NCBI GenBank assembly: GCA_012510865.1
Contig: JAAZHF010000249.1
Location: 1 to 9,467 of the forward strand
Source of the DNA: Gammaproteobacteria bacterium
GTDB taxonomy: Bacteria > Pseudomonadota > Gammaproteobacteria > Xanthomonadales > Xanthomonadaceae
Direction of reading: 5' to 3'
Length of the DNA: 9,467 nucleotides
Below the pieces are notes generated by a model that saw nothing but the letters and a program-made list of their open reading frames with translations, searched no databases and was not told the origin of the DNA. Shown here piece after piece: positions 1 to 6,468 of the stretch. Made by a program: the position numbers and the translations under genes. Every line of letters starts with the position of its first letter. Positions within the stretch are counted from its first letter, which is position 1.

Positions 1-1
1 G

Positions 2-1378
2 ATCGCCGAGCGCCCGCTCTCGAACTTCCTGCCGCTGCCCGACGGCCGCGCATTCCGCCTCGGCGGCCCCGACGGCGCCGCCGAGGTGGCCAGGTGGTCG
101 GCGCGCGACGCGGAGCGGCTGCCGCAGTACTACGGGATGCTCGAGCGCGTCGTGGCGGTGCTGCGCGAACTCATGCTGCTCACGCCGCCGAACGTGTCGG
201 ACGGATTCGTGCTCGCCGACTGGCTGGCCTCGGCCGCCGTCGCCCGCCGCCTGCGGCGCCTCGACATGCGTGGCCGTCGCGACCTGCTCGACCTGTTCAC
301 GAAGTCGGCCGGCGAGCTGCTCGACCACTGGTTCGAATCGGAGCCGTTGAAGGCGGCGCTGGGCTGGGACTCGGTGGTCGGAAACTTCGCCAGTCCGTAC
401 ACGCCGGGGTCGGCCTATGTCCTGCTGCACCACGTCTTCGGCGAGGTCAACGGCAAGCAGGGCGCGTGGGGCCATGCCATCGGCGGCATGGGCGCGATCA
501 CCGGGGCGATGGCGGCCGAGTGCCGGGCGCGCGGCGTCGTGATCGAGACCGGGGCCGAGGTGGCCCGGCTGCTGGTCGAGGGCGGGCGCGCCGTGGGCGT
601 CGCGCTGGCCGACGGGCGCGAACTCCGCGCCGGCGCAGTCGCCAGCAACCTCAATCCCAGGCTGCTGTACACGAAGCTGGTGGCGCCGGAGCACCTGGAC
701 GAGGACACGGCCGCCCGCTTCGCCCGCTACCGCTGCGCGTCGGGCACCTTCCGGATGAACGTGGCCCTGTCCGAGCTCCCCGATTTCACCGCGGCCCCCG
801 GCACCGTGCTCCAGCCGCACCACCAGAGCGGCATCCTCGTCGGCCACTCGCTGCGCTACTTCGAGCAGGCCTGGTTCGACGCCAGGTCGAAGGAACACAA
901 CCCCGGCTGGGCGCGCGCGCCCATCGTCGAGCTGGTCATCTCCTCGACGCTCGACGACACCCTGGCGCCGCCGGGGCGGCACGTGGCCAGCCTGTTCTGC
1001 CAGCACGTGAACCCGGACGTCGACGGCGGCTGGGACGCGCACCGCGACACCGTGGCGCGGCTGATGATCGACACGGTCGATGCGGTCGCGCCGAACTTCC
1101 GCGCCAGCGTGCTCGGGTACGAGGCGCTGTCGCCGCTCGACCTGGAGCGCCGCTTCGGCCTGGTCGGCGGCGACATCTTCCACGGCGCGCTCGGCCTCGA
1201 CCAGCTGTTCTCGGCCCGCCCGGTGCTGGGGCAGGGCAGCTATCGCGGCGCGCTGTGCGGGCTGTACCTGTGCGGTTCGGGCACGCATCCGGGCGGCGGC
1301 GTGACCGGTCTCCCGGGGCGCAACGCCGCTCGCGAACTGCTGCGCGACTTTGGTCGAAGGCCGGCGAACGGCACTTGA
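2..1378 (+). CDS. NAD(P)/FAD-dependent oxidoreductase, phytoene dehydrogenase (CrtI)/PYROXD2-like, 5'-truncated
   Basis: The reading frame is open from base 2, so the start and the N-terminal Rossmann FAD-binding motif lie before the window; a GTG at 86 is internal to the frame and is not a convincing start. About 458 codons are visible, ending in TGA at 1376-1378. Near bases 473-680 there is the CrtI/PYROXD2 pattern HAIGGMGAITGAMA, then a V-x-GV-x-LADG strand pair and SNLNP. Near 940-1020 comes SSTLDDTLAPPGRHVASLF, and at about 1274-1335 the C-terminal FAD-contacting signature HPGGGVTGLPGRNAAREL. These features place it in the phytoene desaturase-like FAD amine-oxidase superfamily, closest in wording to the PYROXD2 branch. 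The substrate cannot be told from sequence, and no carotenoid gene is visible nearby. It is cut off from glnE by a strong terminator. Family confidence is high; specific function is unknown. Confidence 0.9.
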   Translation: MAERPLSNFLPLPDGRAFRLGGPDGAAEVARWSARDAERLPQYYGMLERVVAVLRELMLLTPPNVSDGFVLADWLASAAVARRLRRLDMRGRRDLLDLFTKSAGELLDHWFESEPLKAALGWDSVVGNFASPYTPGSAYVLLHHVFGEVNGKQGAWGHAIGGMGAITGAMAAECRARGVVIETGAEVARLLVEGGRAVGVALADGRELRAGAVASNLNPRLLYTKLVAPEHLDEDTAARFARYRCASGTFRMNVALSELPDFTAAPGTVLQPHHQSGILVGHSLRYFEQAWFDARSKEHNPGWARAPIVELVISSTLDDTLAPPGRHVASLFCQHVNPDVDGGWDAHRDTVARLMIDTVDAVAPNFRASVLGYEALSPLDLERRFGLVGGDIFHGALGLDQLFSARPVLGQGSYRGALCGLYLCGSGTHPGGGVTGLPGRNAARELLRDFGRRPANGT

Positions 1379-1404
1379 CTGTTCCTGTACCGATGAGTCT
1401 CGTT

Positions 1405-1432
1405 TTGCACTGCAGCGTGCAACTTGCATAAC
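1405..1432 (+). promoter_or_regulatory. Possible sigma70 promoter upstream of the 1477-1512 terminator
   Basis: TTGCAC at 1405-1410 resembles a -35 box and CATAAC at 1427-1432 resembles a -10 box, with a 16-bp spacer. Transcription would start near 1438-1440. The -35 hexamer is also the left arm of a perfect 6-bp inverted repeat (TTGCAC at 1405-1410, GTGCAA at 1417-1422). The region is clearly richer in A and T than the coding sequence around it. The match is by eye and the -10 box is imperfect. It could drive a short RNA ending at the terminator, or it could be chance sequence in the 3' untranslated region of the oxidoreductase gene. Confidence 0.35.
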
Positions 1433-1437
1433 GTTTC

Positions 1438-1512
1438 CTTCACGATCGATCCCGCACCCGACGTGGGGGAGGGAGCAAAGCCCGGAACGGTTCGCCGTTT
1501 CGGGCTTTTTTT
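1438..1512 (+). ncRNA. Candidate small RNA of about 75 nt (hypothetical)
   Basis: If the promoter at 1405-1432 is real, a transcript starting near 1438 and ending in the U-tract of the terminator at 1512 would be about 75 nt. It would hold a small 5' hairpin (CCC-g-CAC at 1451-1457 with GTG-GGG at 1463-1468, one bulged G), a G-rich single-stranded stretch at about 1465-1473, and the long terminator stem. No start codon with a convincing reading frame lies inside it. I do not recognise it as a named RNA family. The alternative is that the region is only the 3' untranslated tail of the upstream gene. The 5' end is an estimate. Confidence 0.25.
1477..1512 (+). terminator. Strong rho-independent terminator
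   Basis: A 14-bp stem pairs 1477-1490 (AAAGCCCGGAACGG) with 1495-1508 (CCGTTTCGGGCTTT), with a single G-T wobble, around the tetraloop TTCG at 1491-1494. A run of seven T residues at 1506-1512 follows. This is a textbook intrinsic terminator on the + strand and the clearest non-coding element in the window. It would end transcription from the oxidoreductase gene, and from any small RNA in the gap, and so separates both from glnE. Confidence 0.93.
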
Positions 1513-1551
1513 ATGCGCGCCGCCCGGACCCGGACGGCCCGGCCGGAATGC

Positions 1552-1557
1552 CACAAT
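1552..1557 (+). promoter_or_regulatory. Putative -10 element for glnE (leaderless configuration)
   Basis: CACAAT lies 6 bases before the ATG at 1564, after the terminator. A start point about 7 bases downstream of this box would fall on the A of the ATG, giving a leaderless mRNA. No -35 box is recognisable in the GC-rich sequence upstream, and there is no Shine-Dalgarno sequence before the ATG. The layout matches the TAGAAT box ahead of the J-domain gene at 5406-5411. Confidence 0.4.
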
Positions 1558-1563
1558 CCGGCG

Positions 1564-4359
1564 ATGGATCCCGCACCGCCCGTCGACCCGCGCGCCGCCC
1601 TCGAGGCGCTGACCGCACGCGCGCTGGCGCAGCTGCCCGCCGGGCTCGTCGCGCGCGGCGGCGACCTGCTCCGGCGCGTGGCCGTGGCCAGCGACTTCGC
1701 GATGGACGTGTTCGTCCGCCAGCCCGGAGTGCTGGAAGCCCTCCTCGAGGATCCCGAAGCGGAGGTTCCGCCGCCCATCCTCGATGCGGACGCGGCGCAC
1801 GACTGGCCGCGACTGCTGCGCCGCTATCGCGCCGCGGCCTCGGCGCGGCTGGTGTGGCGCGACCTCGCCGGCCTCGACGACGTCGGCGCGACGCTGGCCG
1901 GGAGCACGGCGCTGGCCGTGGCCTGCCTGCGGATCGCGCTCGAGGCGCTGGAAGGCCAGTTCAGGGAGCGGCACGGCACGGTCCGCGACGGCGAGGGCCG
2001 CGCGGTCCGGCTGGTCGTCTTCGCACTGGGCAAGCTCGGCGGCGGCGAGCTGAACTTCAGCTCCGACATCGACCTGGTCTACGCCTATGGGGCCGCCGGG
2101 GAGAGCGACGGCGCGCGCCCGCTGGCCGCGGACGACTACTTCGCCCGCCTGGGCGGCGCGCTGGCCAGGCTGCTGGACGAGCAGACCGCGGACGGCTTCT
2201 GCCACCGCGTGGACCTGCGCCTCCGGCCCTTCGGCAATTCCGGCCGGGTCGCGCTGAGCTTCGCGGCGATGGAGCAGTACTTCCAGCGCGAGGGACGCGA
2301 CTGGGAACGCTATGCCTGGCAGAAGGCGCGACCGGTGGCGGGGGACCTGGCCGGCGGCGAACGCTTCCTGGAGGTGCTTCGGCCCTTCGTCTACCGCCGC
2401 TACCTCGACTACGGGGCGCTGGCGGGACTGCGCGAGATGAAGGCCGCGATCACCGCCGAGGTGGCGCGCAAGGACCTGGCCGACGACATCAAGCGCGGCC
2501 CCGGCTGCATCCGCGAGATCGAGTTCCTGGTCCAGGCCCTGCAGCTGATCCGCGGGGGCCGCGAGCCCACGCTGCGCGGGCGCGGCCTGCTTCCGATGCT
2601 GGACGCGCTGTGCGCCGCCCGCCAGGTGGCGCCCGGCGCCGCGCGGAGCCTCGCCGCCGCCTACCGCTTCCTGCGCCGGCTGGAGAACCGGCTGCAGATG
2701 CTGCGCGACGCGCAGACGCATGCCCTTCCGGTGTCGGAGCCCGATCGCCTGCGCATCGCCACCGGGCTCGGCTTCCCGGACTGGGAGGCGCTCGCCGCGG
2801 AGCTGGCGCGCCACCGCGCCTGCGTCGCGGACGAGTTCGGGGCGCTGCTCGCGCACCGCGACGAGTCGCGGGGCGAGGTCAGCGGCGACCTCGCCGCCTA
2901 TTGGCGGAGCCTGCCCGAGGGCGGGGGTGCGGCGGTGCTGGCGGCCGCCGGGTTCGGCGATGCCGACGCGGTCGATGCCGCGCTGCGCGACTTCGCGCGC
3001 TCGCCCAGCGTGGGCGACCTGTCCAACGCCGCGCGCGCGCGCCTGGACCGGGTGATGCCGGTCATGCTCCAGGCCAGCGCACCGGCCGATCGGCCGCTGC
3101 AGGCGATCCGCCGGCTGCTCGCGCTGCTGCAGAACATCCTGCGCCGGGCCAGCTACCTTGCCCTCCTCGACGAGCAGCCGGCGGCGCTGGAGCGCCTGAT
3201 CGGGCTGGTCACCCGCAGCGCCTTCCTCGCCGAGCGGGTCGCCGCGCACCCGTTGCTGCTGGACGAACTGCTGGACGCGCGCGTGGAGGGGCCGATGCCC
3301 GAGCGCGCGCAGACGGTGGCCGCCTGCGCCGCCGTCCTCCAGCACGACGACCTCGAGGCCGCGCTGCAGGCGCTCAACGAAACCCGCCAGGCGCTGAGCT
3401 TCCGGATCGCGCTGGCGACGCTCGACGCGCGCATGGCCGCCGTGGACAGCGCCCGCCAGCTGGCCTGGCTGGCCGACGGCGTGGTCTCGGCGGTGGTGGC
3501 GCTGGCACGCCGCGCGATGGAGGCGGCGCATGGCGCGGTGCCCGGGGCGGAATTCGCCGCGATCGGCTATGGCAGCCTCGGCGGGGAGGAGCTTGGCGTC
3601 GGCTCCGACCTCGACCTGGTGTTCCTTTACGACGCGCCGCACGATGCCCGCTCCGGCGGCCCGCGCCCGCTGGAGGTGCAGCGCTGGTTCGCGCGCTGCG
3701 CGCAGAAGATCGTGCTGCTGCTCGGCACGCAGACCGCCGCCGGCCGGCTGTACGAGGTCGACGTGCGCCTGCGGCCGGACGGCGCCAGCGGCCTGCTGGT
3801 GTCCTCGCTGTCGGCCTACGGCGCCTACCAGCGGGAGCGCGCCTGGACCTGGGAGCACCAGGCGCTGGTGCGCGCGCGCTTCGTGGCCGGCGACGACGCG
3901 CTTCGGGACCGCTTCGAGGAGGTGCGTGCGCGGACCCTGGCCCGCCCGCGCGAGCGCGACGCGCTGTTCGCGGAAGTCGCCGGAATGCGCGCGCGCATGC
4001 GCGCCGAGCTCGACCGCGGCGGCGACGGGATGTTCGACCTCAAGCAGGGGGAGGGCGGCCTGGTGGACCTGGAGTTCCTGCTGCAGGCGCTCGTGCTCGA
4101 GGGCGCCGCGCACCACCCGGGCCTGCTGGCGCCTCGCTCCACGCCGCGGCTGCTGGATGCCTGTGCGGCCGCGGGGCTGTTCGACGGGGACACCGCCTCC
4201 GGCCTGCTCCGGGCGCACGCCGCGCTGGTCGCGCTCGGCCTGGAGCGCACGCTGGACCGCCGCGCGCGGATCGTTCCGGAGGACGCCGAAGGCCTGGCGG
4301 CCGCGCGCGCGGCCATCACCGGTGCCTGGAAGGGCCGCTGCGGCCGGGAGACCGGCTAG
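1564..4359 (+). CDS. glnE: Bifunctional glutamine synthetase adenylyltransferase / adenylyl-removing enzyme
   Basis: GlnE attaches AMP to, and phosphorolytically removes it from, a tyrosine of glutamine synthetase, adjusting ammonia assimilation in response to PII and glutamine. The 931-residue product is close to the usual ~950. It has two nucleotidyltransferase domains. The N-terminal adenylyl-removing domain carries [17 protein letters not shown] with D168 and D170, then VDLRLRPFG with D217. The C-terminal adenylyltransferase domain carries [17 protein letters not shown] with D682 and D684, then VDVRLRPDG with D733. The acidic pairs match the metal ligands known in E. coli (about 173/175 and 701/703). 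I chose ATG 1564 because the in-frame ATG at 1513 abuts the terminator U-tract and adds 17 residues unlike GlnE. PII (glnB) and glutamine synthetase (glnA), its partners, are not in the window. The gene is intact. Confidence 0.97.
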   Translation: MDPAPPVDPRAALEALTARALAQLPAGLVARGGDLLRRVAVASDFAMDVFVRQPGVLEALLEDPEAEVPPPILDADAAHDWPRLLRRYRAAASARLVWRDLAGLDDVGATLAGSTALAVACLRIALEALEGQFRERHGTVRDGEGRAVRLVVFALGKLGGGELNFSSDIDLVYAYGAAGESDGARPLAADDYFARLGGALARLLDEQTADGFCHRVDLRLRPFGNSGRVALSFAAMEQYFQREGRDWERYAWQKARPVAGDLAGGERFLEVLRPFVYRRYLDYGALAGLREMKAAITAEVARKDLADDIKRGPGCIREIEFLVQALQLIRGGREPTLRGRGLLPMLDALCAARQVAPGAARSLAAAYRFLRRLENRLQMLRDAQTHALPVSEPDRLRIATGLGFPDWEALAAELARHRACVADEFGALLAHRDESRGEVSGDLAAYWRSLPEGGGAAVLAAAGFGDADAVDAALRDFARSPSVGDLSNAARARLDRVMPVMLQASAPADRPLQAIRRLLALLQNILRRASYLALLDEQPAALERLIGLVTRSAFLAERVAAHPLLLDELLDARVEGPMPERAQTVAACAAVLQHDDLEAALQALNETRQALSFRIALATLDARMAAVDSARQLAWLADGVVSAVVALARRAMEAAHGAVPGAEFAAIGYGSLGGEELGVGSDLDLVFLYDAPHDARSGGPRPLEVQRWFARCAQKIVLLLGTQTAAGRLYEVDVRLRPDGASGLLVSSLSAYGAYQRERAWTWEHQALVRARFVAGDDALRDRFEEVRARTLARPRERDALFAEVAGMRARMRAELDRGGDGMFDLKQGEGGLVDLEFLLQALVLEGAAHHPGLLAPRSTPRLLDACAAAGLFDGDTASGLLRAHAALVALGLERTLDRRARIVPEDAEGLAAARAAITGAWKGRCGRETG

Positions 4360-4383
4360 CCGGACCGGCTGCGCGTCAGCCGG
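4352..4383. repeat. Inverted repeats across the glnE/purC convergent stops; possible bidirectional terminator
   Basis: CCGGCTAGCCGG at 4352-4363 is a perfect 12-bp palindrome spanning the glnE stop codon. Just after it, CCGGCT at 4365-4370 pairs with AGCCGG at 4378-4383 around a 7-base loop, spanning the purC stop. The same half-site therefore appears four times in 32 bases. There is no T-tract on either strand, so this is not a standard intrinsic terminator. It may form stems that end or stabilise both transcripts. In such GC-rich DNA part of this could be chance. Confidence 0.4.
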
Positions 4384-5341
4384 CGGAGGGCCCGGCCCGG
4401 TCCGCCGCAGTGGCGGCGGACCCGTCGGCGGCGTCGGATGCCAGGCGCTGCAGCGCCTCCTCGTACTTGGCCCGCGTGCGCTCGATCACCTCCGCCGGCA
4501 GTCGCGGCCCCGGCGGGGCCTTGTCCCAGCCCTGCGCCTCCAGCCAGTCGCGGACGTACTGCTTGTCGTAGCTGGGCGGGCTGGTGCCGACCTCGTAGGC
4601 ATCCACGGGCCAGTAGCGCGAGGAGTCCGGCGTGAGCATCTCGTCCATCACGTACAGCCGGCCGTCGGCATCGGTGCCGAACTCGAACTTGGTGTCGGCG
4701 AGGATGATGCCGCGCGAGGCCGCGTAGCCGGCCGCGAACGTGTACAGGCGCAGGGTGGCGTCGCGCACCTGCTCGGCGAGTTCGGCGCCGACGGTCCGGA
4801 CCATGGCGTCGAAGTCGATGTTCTCGTCGTGGTCGCCCGCGGCGGCCTTGGTCGAGGGCGTGAAGATCGGCTGCGGGAGCTGCTCGGCCTGGCGCAGCCC
4901 GTCGGGCAGGGCGATGCCGCTGACCCGGCCCGTGCGCTGGTAGTCCTTCCAGCCGCTGCCGATGAGGTAGCCGCGGGCGATGGCTTCGACCGGCACCGGT
5001 TTCAGGCGCCGGGTGACCACCGATCGCTGCAGGTAGGGCGCGGGATCGACGCCCGCCGGCAGCACCGATGCCACGTCGATTCCGGTGAGGTGGTTGCGCA
5101 CCAGGTGCTCGGTGCGATCGAACCAGAAGTTCGAGATCCGGCAGAGCACTTCGCCCTTGCCCGGGATCGGGTCCGGGAGCACCACGTCGAACGCGCTGAG
5201 CCGGTCGGTGGCGACGATCAGCAGCAGCGGACCGGCCCCGTCGGGAGCCGCGCCGGGCGGCAGCGCGAAGACGTCGCGGACCTTGCCGCGGTGCAGGAGC
5301 TCGAGGCCGGGCAGGCGGGCTTCGATCAGGGTCGTTGCCAT
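4376..5341 (-). CDS. purC: Phosphoribosylaminoimidazole-succinocarboxamide (SAICAR) synthase
   Basis: PurC joins CAIR and aspartate with ATP to give SAICAR in cytoplasmic purine synthesis. The 321-residue product has the family motifs in order: [11 protein letters not shown] (15-25), [18 protein letters not shown] (46-63), ISNFWFDRT (69-77), [19 protein letters not shown] (116-134), DHDENIDFD (170-178), LADTKFEFG (214-222) and [13 protein letters not shown] (232-244). It ends in a C-terminal extension with [16 protein letters not shown]. The length and this tail match the ~300-residue form (yeast ADE1-like) and not the ~240-residue form of E. coli. The ATG at 5341 is preferred over an in-frame ATG at 5392, because the latter lies upstream of the likely -10 box and adds residues unlike PurC. 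The gene is convergent with glnE and divergent from the J-domain gene. The last codons lie in a further GC-rich inverted repeat (4381-4387 with 4401-4407). Confidence 0.97.
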   Translation of the reverse strand: MATTLIEARLPGLELLHRGKVRDVFALPPGAAPDGAGPLLLIVATDRLSAFDVVLPDPIPGKGEVLCRISNFWFDRTEHLVRNHLTGIDVASVLPAGVDPAPYLQRSVVTRRLKPVPVEAIARGYLIGSGWKDYQRTGRVSGIALPDGLRQAEQLPQPIFTPSTKAAAGDHDENIDFDAMVRTVGAELAEQVRDATLRLYTFAAGYAASRGIILADTKFEFGTDADGRLYVMDEMLTPDSSRYWPVDAYEVGTSPPSYDKQYVRDWLEAQGWDKAPPGPRLPAEVIERTRAKYEEALQRLASDAADGSAATAADRAGPSAG

Positions 5342-5368
5342 GGTTCGTATCGCAGCCGTCGGGCGGGC

Positions 5369-5374
5369 ATTGTA
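5369..5374 (-). promoter_or_regulatory. Putative -10 element for purC
   Basis: Read on the - strand this is TACAAT, one base from the TATAAT consensus. Its last base is 27 bases before the purC ATG at 5341, so a start near 5362 would give a leader of about 20 nt. No good -35 box is visible about 17 bases upstream, and the leader has no obvious Shine-Dalgarno sequence. Confidence 0.5.
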
Positions 5375-5405
5375 GCGAGGCCGGCCGCGCATGCGAGCCG
5401 CGGGC

Positions 5406-5411
5406 TAGAAT
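5406..5411 (+). promoter_or_regulatory. Putative -10 element for the J-domain gene (leaderless configuration)
   Basis: TAGAAT ends 7 bases before the ATG at 5419, which would put the transcription start at or next to the start codon. There is no recognisable -35 box and no ribosome binding site. It faces away from the purC -10 box at 5369-5374, so two divergent promoters share a 77-bp gap. Confidence 0.5.
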
Positions 5412-5418
5412 CACGCGC

Positions 5419-5748
5419 ATGAAGCGCTGGTACGGGAAGGTCCTCGGGTTCATCGCCGGCTGGCTGCTGATGCGCCATCCGGCCGGCGGGCTGATCGGCC
5501 TGCTGATCGGGCACGCCTTCGACAGCGACTGGTTCCGCCACGCCGGCAGCGACGCCTACGCCGTGCTGGGGCTGGATCCCGGCGCCAGCGACACCGAAGT
5601 CGACCTCGCCTACCGGCGGCTGATGGCCCAGTACCACCCCGACCGGCTTGGCGGCGCCGCGCCCGAGCTGCTGGAGCAGGCCCAGCGGCGCGCCGCCGAG
5701 ATCAACCGCGCCTACGACCGGATCAGGAAGCGCCGCGGGCGCCGGTAG
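5419..5748 (+). CDS. Small membrane-anchored J-domain protein, DjlA-like without the TerB domain
   Basis: The product is 109 residues. Residues 1-35 ([14 protein letters not shown] through [13 protein letters not shown]) look like the single N-terminal membrane segment of DjlA, including its glycine-rich core and the GHxFD ending. A J-domain follows at about 46-105: [24 protein letters not shown], the HPD motif at H73-P74-D75, and [10 protein letters not shown]. The HPD motif is what stimulates DnaK ATPase. DjlA of E. coli has a ~130-residue TerB-like domain between these parts, and here that domain is absent. The likely role is an inner-membrane DnaK co-chaperone with its J-domain in the cytoplasm. 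I placed the start at 5419 because an in-frame ATG at 5335 would overlap purC and lie upstream of the -10 box. The gene is 32 bases before rpe and probably co-transcribed with it. The J-domain is certain; the DjlA kinship is inferred. Confidence 0.9.
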   Translation: MKRWYGKVLGFIAGWLLMRHPAGGLIGLLIGHAFDSDWFRHAGSDAYAVLGLDPGASDTEVDLAYRRLMAQYHPDRLGGAAPELLEQAQRRAAEINRAYDRIRKRRGRR

Positions 5749-5751
5749 AAT
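5746..5751 (+). promoter_or_regulatory. Putative -10 element for rpe-trpE, overlapping the upstream stop codon
   Basis: TAGAAT at 5746-5751 includes the TAG stop (5746-5748) of the J-domain gene. A start about 7 bases on would give a leader of about 23 nt before the rpe ATG at 5781. No -35 box is evident. It repeats the TAGAAT hexamer seen at 5406-5411 and suggests that rpe and downstream genes have their own promoter as well as read-through. Confidence 0.4.
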
Positions 5752-5780
5752 CAGCCATCGCCGCCGCAACGGGTCCCGCC

Positions 5781-6464
5781 ATGCTTCCCACCGTCATCGC
5801 CCCCTCCATCCTGTCGGCGGACTTCGCCCGCCTCGGCGAGGAGGTCGACGGCGTGCTCGCCGCCGGCGCCGATTGGGTGCACTTCGACGTGATGGACAAC
5901 CACTACGTGCCCAACCTCACCATCGGGCCGCTGGTGTGCTCGGCCTTGCGCAGACACGGCGTGACCGCGCCCATCGACGTGCACCTGATGGTGTCGCCCG
6001 TGGACCGCATCGTTGGCGACTTCGCCGAGGCCGGAGCGACCCTGATCAGCTTCCACCCCGAGGCCAGCGCGCACGTCCACCGCACCATCCAGCTGATCCG
6101 TTCGGCCGGCTGCCAGCCGGGCCTCGTGCTGAACCCGGCGACCCCGGTCGAGGTGCTGGACTACGTGCTGGACGAGCTCGACCTGGTGCTGCTGATGTCG
6201 GTGAACCCGGGGTTCGGCGGCCAGGCCTTCATCCCGTCGGCGCTGGAGAAGCTGCGCAAGGTGCGCGAACGGATCGACGCCAGCGGCCGCGCCGTGCGCC
6301 TGGAGATCGACGGCGGCGTGAAGCCGGACAACATCGGCGCGATCGCCGCCGCGGGCGCGGACACGTTCGTCGCCGGGTCCGCGATCTTCGGCCAGCCCGA
6401 CTATGCCGCGGTGGTCGCGCGCATGCGCGCCGAGGTCGCCGCGGCCCGCCCCGGCGGCCGGTGA
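5781..6464 (+). CDS. rpe: Ribulose-phosphate 3-epimerase
   Basis: Rpe interconverts D-ribulose 5-phosphate and D-xylulose 5-phosphate in the non-oxidative pentose phosphate pathway (and in the Calvin cycle where that is present). The 227-residue TIM-barrel product has the standard length. It opens with [17 protein letters not shown] (6-22), has [17 protein letters not shown] (34-50), VHLMV (67-71), [14 protein letters not shown] (139-152) and [12 protein letters not shown] (174-185), and ends with a phosphate-binding [11 protein letters not shown] loop. The metal ligands of the family are all present as H34, D36, H68 and D177; D36 and D177 also serve as the acid/base pair. The ATG at 5781 gives the expected family N-terminus, although the ribosome binding site is weak. 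trpE begins 4 bases after the stop, so the two genes are almost certainly co-transcribed. Confidence 0.98.
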   Translation: MLPTVIAPSILSADFARLGEEVDGVLAAGADWVHFDVMDNHYVPNLTIGPLVCSALRRHGVTAPIDVHLMVSPVDRIVGDFAEAGATLISFHPEASAHVHRTIQLIRSAGCQPGLVLNPATPVEVLDYVLDELDLVLLMSVNPGFGGQAFIPSALEKLRKVRERIDASGRAVRLEIDGGVKPDNIGAIAAAGADTFVAGSAIFGQPDYAAVVARMRAEVAAARPGGR

Positions 6465-6468
6465 CCCC

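Noticed and set aside
1513..1563. Upstream ATG for glnE at 1513
   Set aside because: It touches the terminator U-tract, has no ribosome binding site and adds 17 residues unlike GlnE; ATG 1564 follows a -10-like box and starts a normal GlnE.
3989..4002. 14-bp perfect palindrome GCGCGCATGCGCGC inside glnE
   Set aside because: It encodes an ordinary Arg/Ala/Met stretch and is the kind of GC palindrome expected by chance in this base composition.
1240..4218. 992-codon open frame on the - strand opposite glnE
   Set aside because: Glutamine/arginine/alanine-rich composition with no domain; it is the antisense shadow expected of a GC-rich gene with strong third-position G/C, and glnE is unmistakable on the other strand.
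1350..4571. 1073-codon open frame on the + strand overlapping glnE and the end of purC
   Set aside because: Arginine/alanine/glycine repeats typical of an off-frame reading of GC-rich DNA; it crosses the terminator and two real genes.
5335..5418. Upstream ATG for the J-domain gene at 5335
   Set aside because: It would overlap the purC start on the other strand and precede the -10 box; ATG 5419 starts exactly at the DjlA-like membrane segment.
3530..5422. 630-codon + strand frame across the 3' end of glnE and the whole of purC
   Set aside because: Low-complexity translation, antisense to the clear purC frame, with no recognisable motif.
6465..6468. trp leader peptide or attenuator before trpE
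   Set aside because: Only 4 bases separate rpe and trpE, and no tandem Trp codons or terminator hairpin were seen nearby.
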